Positions 61,000 through 64,000 of a stretch of 64,000 bases of DNA are shown piece by piece; the first letter of the stretch is position 1, and each line of letters starts with the position of its first letter. Below the pieces are notes generated by a model. That model had not been told where the DNA came from. It saw only the letters and a program-made list of their open reading frames with translations, and searched no databases. The DNA comes from Vanilla planifolia. Its lineage: Eukaryota > Streptophyta > Magnoliopsida > Asparagales > Orchidaceae. The position numbers and the translations under genes are program-made. The stretch is from contig CM043872.1 in the NCBI GenBank assembly GCA_023846275.1, positions 26,402,670 through 26,466,669 on the forward strand, given 5' to 3'.

Positions 61000-63645
61000 A
61001 TAGCTTAATAAAACTTGCATGTGATATAGAATTGTTTATGTAATACAAGATGTTGGATAATTTTATATGATATTTCTTTTATAAAACATTTGGATGAAGA
61101 TGAATGGCTTTGGGCTAGTGTTTAATTGTTTATAAAATTTCATTTGGCAATTCATTATATTCCTTTGGTTAGAGTTGTGCTTGGTTTAAGTCAAAGTTTC
61201 TAACTATGTGCATCTTTGGGTCTATCAAGTTTGGTTTGAGACAAGCTAGAATGATTGAACTAGCTATATATTATAGAAAAAATTATAGAACTGTGTGTGT
61301 AGTATCCATATGCAAGCAAAGCATATGCATATGCAGGCACATCAAAGATCATTTACATATCATGCATGCACTTGATATTAAAGACCAATGAATTATGGGA
61401 TTGGTTTTGGCTTGGTTGATCCCGAATGATATCAGAGAAACATATGAACCTAAAATTAGTTCAAATAAGTCAAGTATTAAGGTGCATTATGCTAATTACT
61501 CAATCTGCAATTAGTATTATGTGTGCACAATGAGAACTTTTTATAATATTTTTTTTCAAGATTTTTGTTCTACTCTTCTTCTTCAGATGTTGTCACCTAT
61601 TTTGCAAGGTTTAAAGATAGGATTTTTTAAATGATGAAATGATACAAAAGAATATCATGAAGACCTGAAATAAATGACAAGATAACTTTCTGGCATTTTT
61701 TCTTTTTAATTTGAGCGAAATTCGTCTATCCACTAAATTAGAGAGTTGCAGATCTTTTTCTCAGCTTCCATCTTGCCAAAAATCATCGAATTCTGATATG
61801 TAAAGTTATGGCCAAAATATAAAGAACTATTTGGAGATCAAATCCAATGTGATGGAGCATGCTGTGTGATACTTTTTATGTAAAATAACATACCATAATT
61901 CCACCAATGTAACTAACCCTTAATTCATCCTAATGCAGTTAGCTACGTTAATCCTCTTAACATCATTATACTTTGTCAATTGACTCTTGCTTAATATTGA
62001 AGCACATCATCTTTTCTGAAATCCTTTTACTTGTTTCTTCCCTTGTTCACAAGAGAAAATTAAAAAACTCAAGACTCAAAGTGAGCATTTTAAATTGCCC
62101 AAACCATTTTAAGCAGACTTTATCTTATTTATACTCTATTTTGGCAACCTTCTTCGAAATATACTCTAATAATATCATTTCAATATTTACTTGTCTATCT
62201 GAGCATCCTCTTATCAGTAATTCTCATTTGAATTGTGTGTTTGGACATTACAAGCTTAACATTTATTATCATATAATAAGCTTATACATCTAACTCTACT
62301 TGGGATTTTTCAGTCACTCAATAAGTTATAAGCACTTCATTTAATGTAAACTTTTTTGAATTCTATTATTTACATCCAGCAATTTTTTTTTATATTTTGA
62401 ATTATAAAGATGGTTTAACCAATTTTCTCATATTTTAGTATCTATGATTACCCATTGAATCTTTGTCATTTAACTTTTTGTCTTGATTAAATATGCTTTT
62501 TATAGCCATTATAAATCCCCCAAACTTCATTGTTTTTTTTTTCATAACATTAATTTGGCCTTAACTCATTAGTTTGATATCAAATACAATATTATCAGTA
62601 AAAAACATACTTTGATATTGTATTGTAAATTTCGTTAGTATTTACAAAAGGATAAGAAATTAAAGCAAAGGCTTGATACAATCTAATTGTCATAAAAAAA
62701 ATCTCGTTACTCCTTGAATAAATACATTGTTGTTGCTTGCTGCATTTTACATTTCTGTAGCCACTTCAATGTATGGCTTATGTTTAAACCTTTCAAAGTG
62801 CTTCTCTTGGTGCTTTATAGTGTGCCTTTCCTATGTCAATTAAATTTACTGTAGGTTTTTTTCTTGCCATAACGTTCTCCATCAAATGTCTCAGCAAATG
62901 CAGTGTCTATGATTGAACTTGGCATAAAACAAATCTGTTCTTAGGTGTATTGGTCTTATATTGTAATTTTTGCTTAGTTACTCTTTGATAAAGTTTCATG
63001 GTATCTTTATTGACTTAGTATCTTATAATCAGTATGCTTTGTAGATATTCTGTTTGTTGTAATAAATAGTGTCAATGTATTTTTTTTACTCATTTGACAA
63101 TTTTTTGTCATTAAATAACTTAGTAGTTGAGATATTCTTCTTTTCCCATGTATATTCGCACATCTATAAGAATGGCATTTCAATCTACTATTTTTCTAAG
63201 TTACATCTTCAAAATTTCACTCACTTTAATATATGAATTATAATTTGAGTCAATTTACAGTGTCGTTGAGCTTGAACTTTTCTCTGTTTTCTTGTGAAAT
63301 ACTCGGCATGCTTGTCAAATTGTCTTAGTGAATTTGTTCTGTTTGTACTGCAATATTTTTTGTAGTTGCTTTCAGTTGATACAGCGCTCTTTTTCTCGAT
63401 AAATAGGAACGATCTTAAAAATGCATGTTGTTTTGTAACCACAAAAGGTTTTATGGAAACAAAGGTTCCTCTTTTTTGGACTTCTTTGAGCATCGTGCAT
63501 GTTTGTTTCTTTTTTGTATTGGTAAACAGTATAGTGAACCAATTGTCTATGTTGCAGGAAAATGCTGCTCGGCTTGAGGAATACAAAAGATTCATTGATA
63601 TGAAGATTATTATGCGTCAGAGTAATTTAAACCCAGAAAGAGCCG
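58362..63645 (+). CDS. UPF2: UPF2 (nonsense-mediated decay factor), N-terminal part; runs off the window
   Basis: UPF2 bridges UPF1 and UPF3 at the exon-junction complex in nonsense-mediated mRNA decay. Two coding exons are in the window. Exon a (58362-58424, 21 codons) begins MEHPEDECRI and is acidic and histidine-rich. Exon b (63558-63645, 29 codons plus 1 base) contains AARLEEYKRF and RQSNLNPERA. Plant UPF2 starts with the same M(E/D)H.EDE.RI pattern, then ARLEE(F/Y)K and ALRQSNLNPER, so the match is by recalled family sequence over about 50 residues. Borders: TTTGCAG|TAGAAATGG, GAG|GTAATC, TTGCAG|GAAAAT, GCCG|GTAAAT. Frame joins cleanly (phase 0, then phase 1). The MIF4G domains lie beyond the right edge. 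Confidence 0.75.
60213..60535 (+). repeat. Diverged direct repeat of about 150 bp
   Basis: Copy 1 (about 60213-60358) and copy 2 (about 60371-60535) share GGGTTGGTG(T/G)CT(T/C)GAGG, (G/A)ACAAACCCAAA-type and TTGATTATTGGTAT(A/G)GGATTG segments in the same order. Copy 2 has a small insertion in the middle. Confidence 0.8.
60936..60996 (+). repeat. (TA)n microsatellite, 61 bp
   Basis: Uninterrupted dinucleotide run. Likely polymorphic in length. Confidence 0.98.
63558..63645 (+). CDS. UPF2: UPF2 coding exon b
   Basis: Acceptor TATGTTGCAG, donor G|GTAAAT. It encodes the start of the conserved N-terminal helix region, including RQSNLNPER. It ends after the first base of a codon. Confidence 0.78.
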
Positions 63646-64000
63646 GTAAATATGCAGAAACTTTACATTCTTTCTACAACGATTGCTCAATATGATATGC
63701 AGTTGAAAAGTTTGCTTATTATTTATTGTTGCTTGATGATTTTAAAATATTTGAATCAGGGCCTAATTGTGCAACCTTAGATTTTTGCTCTGCCTTTGAG
63801 ATTGGAATATGATAGACGTAAACTAGTTTGGAATATGGTAGACATAAACTTTCTGGAAATTTACTGGTCAAGTGTTTATTGTATTTGTTGATTAACCTAT
63901 TGTCTTTGATAAAGCCTTTACTGTATTGCTTGTAATTGAGCTTTAATATAATGATTTGACATAGTATTTCACCACATTGAATCATGTTTGATATTTTAAT
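63646..64000 (+). other. Start of next UPF2 intron, to window edge
   Basis: Begins with donor GTAAAT. No coding sequence of the next exon is recognisable before the window ends. Confidence 0.65.

Larger units (their letters stand above)
58425..63557 (+). other. UPF2 intron between coding exons a and b (5.1 kb)
   Basis: AT-rich and without coding sequence. It contains a direct repeat at about 60.2-60.5 kb and a (TA)n run. A patch at about 61740-61830 (GCAGATCTTTTTCTCAGCTT, then CATCTTGCCAAAAATCATCG) looks retroelement-derived but is too short to class. Confidence 0.7.

Overview
This is nuclear DNA of a flowering plant. The host sequence is AT-rich, the genes have many introns with GT-AG borders, and plant LINE, Ty1/copia, Ty3/gypsy and pararetrovirus relics are interspersed. 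The GC-rich first exon of POLLUX and the GC-rich DUF3511 gene would suit a monocot, but the sequence alone does not settle the lineage.

Three host genes can be supported. (1) A POLLUX/DMI1-type nuclear-envelope ion channel lies on the minus strand (CDS 35591 down to 3085). Twelve coding exons were placed by splice sites and protein similarity; they encode about 1028 aa, and all eleven introns are phase 0. The introns total about 29 kb and hold most of the repeats in the left half. (2) A short intronless DUF3511-type gene lies on the plus strand (37258-37452), head to head with POLLUX across a 1.67 kb spacer. (3) The 5' end of a UPF2 (nonsense-mediated decay factor) gene lies on the plus strand: a non-coding first exon ending at 51908, coding exons at 58362-58424 and 63558-63645, and the remainder beyond the right edge.

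Layout. 1-3084: no firm gene, one candidate minus-strand exon. 3085-7501: POLLUX 3' end and intron 11, which carries about 2.5 copies of a 1.08 kb repeat derived from the 3' end of a copia element. 7502-24190: exon 11, a 16.3 kb intron 10, and exon 10; the intron holds a decayed endogenous pararetrovirus (minus strand), two copies of an LTR-like block and a local duplication. 24191-31190: exons 9 and 8, with a decayed LINE in intron 8. 31191-35591: exons 7 to 1, compact. 37258-37452: DUF3511 gene. 38085-41990: a much younger, GC-rich, 5'-truncated LINE with one nonsense codon in ORF2. 44.4-45.3 kb: gypsy gag relic (minus). 46645-48709: solo LTR with near-perfect 5-bp target duplication and three stem-loop repeats. 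51.5 kb to the end: UPF2, with LTR-like material, a perfect 62-bp duplication and AT microsatellites in its introns.

No CRISPR array, tRNA or rRNA gene was seen. No new multi-gene system is evident. The most distinctive observations are the three-unit N-terminal repeat of POLLUX, the compensatory base changes in the LTR stem-loops, and the nearly intact LINE.
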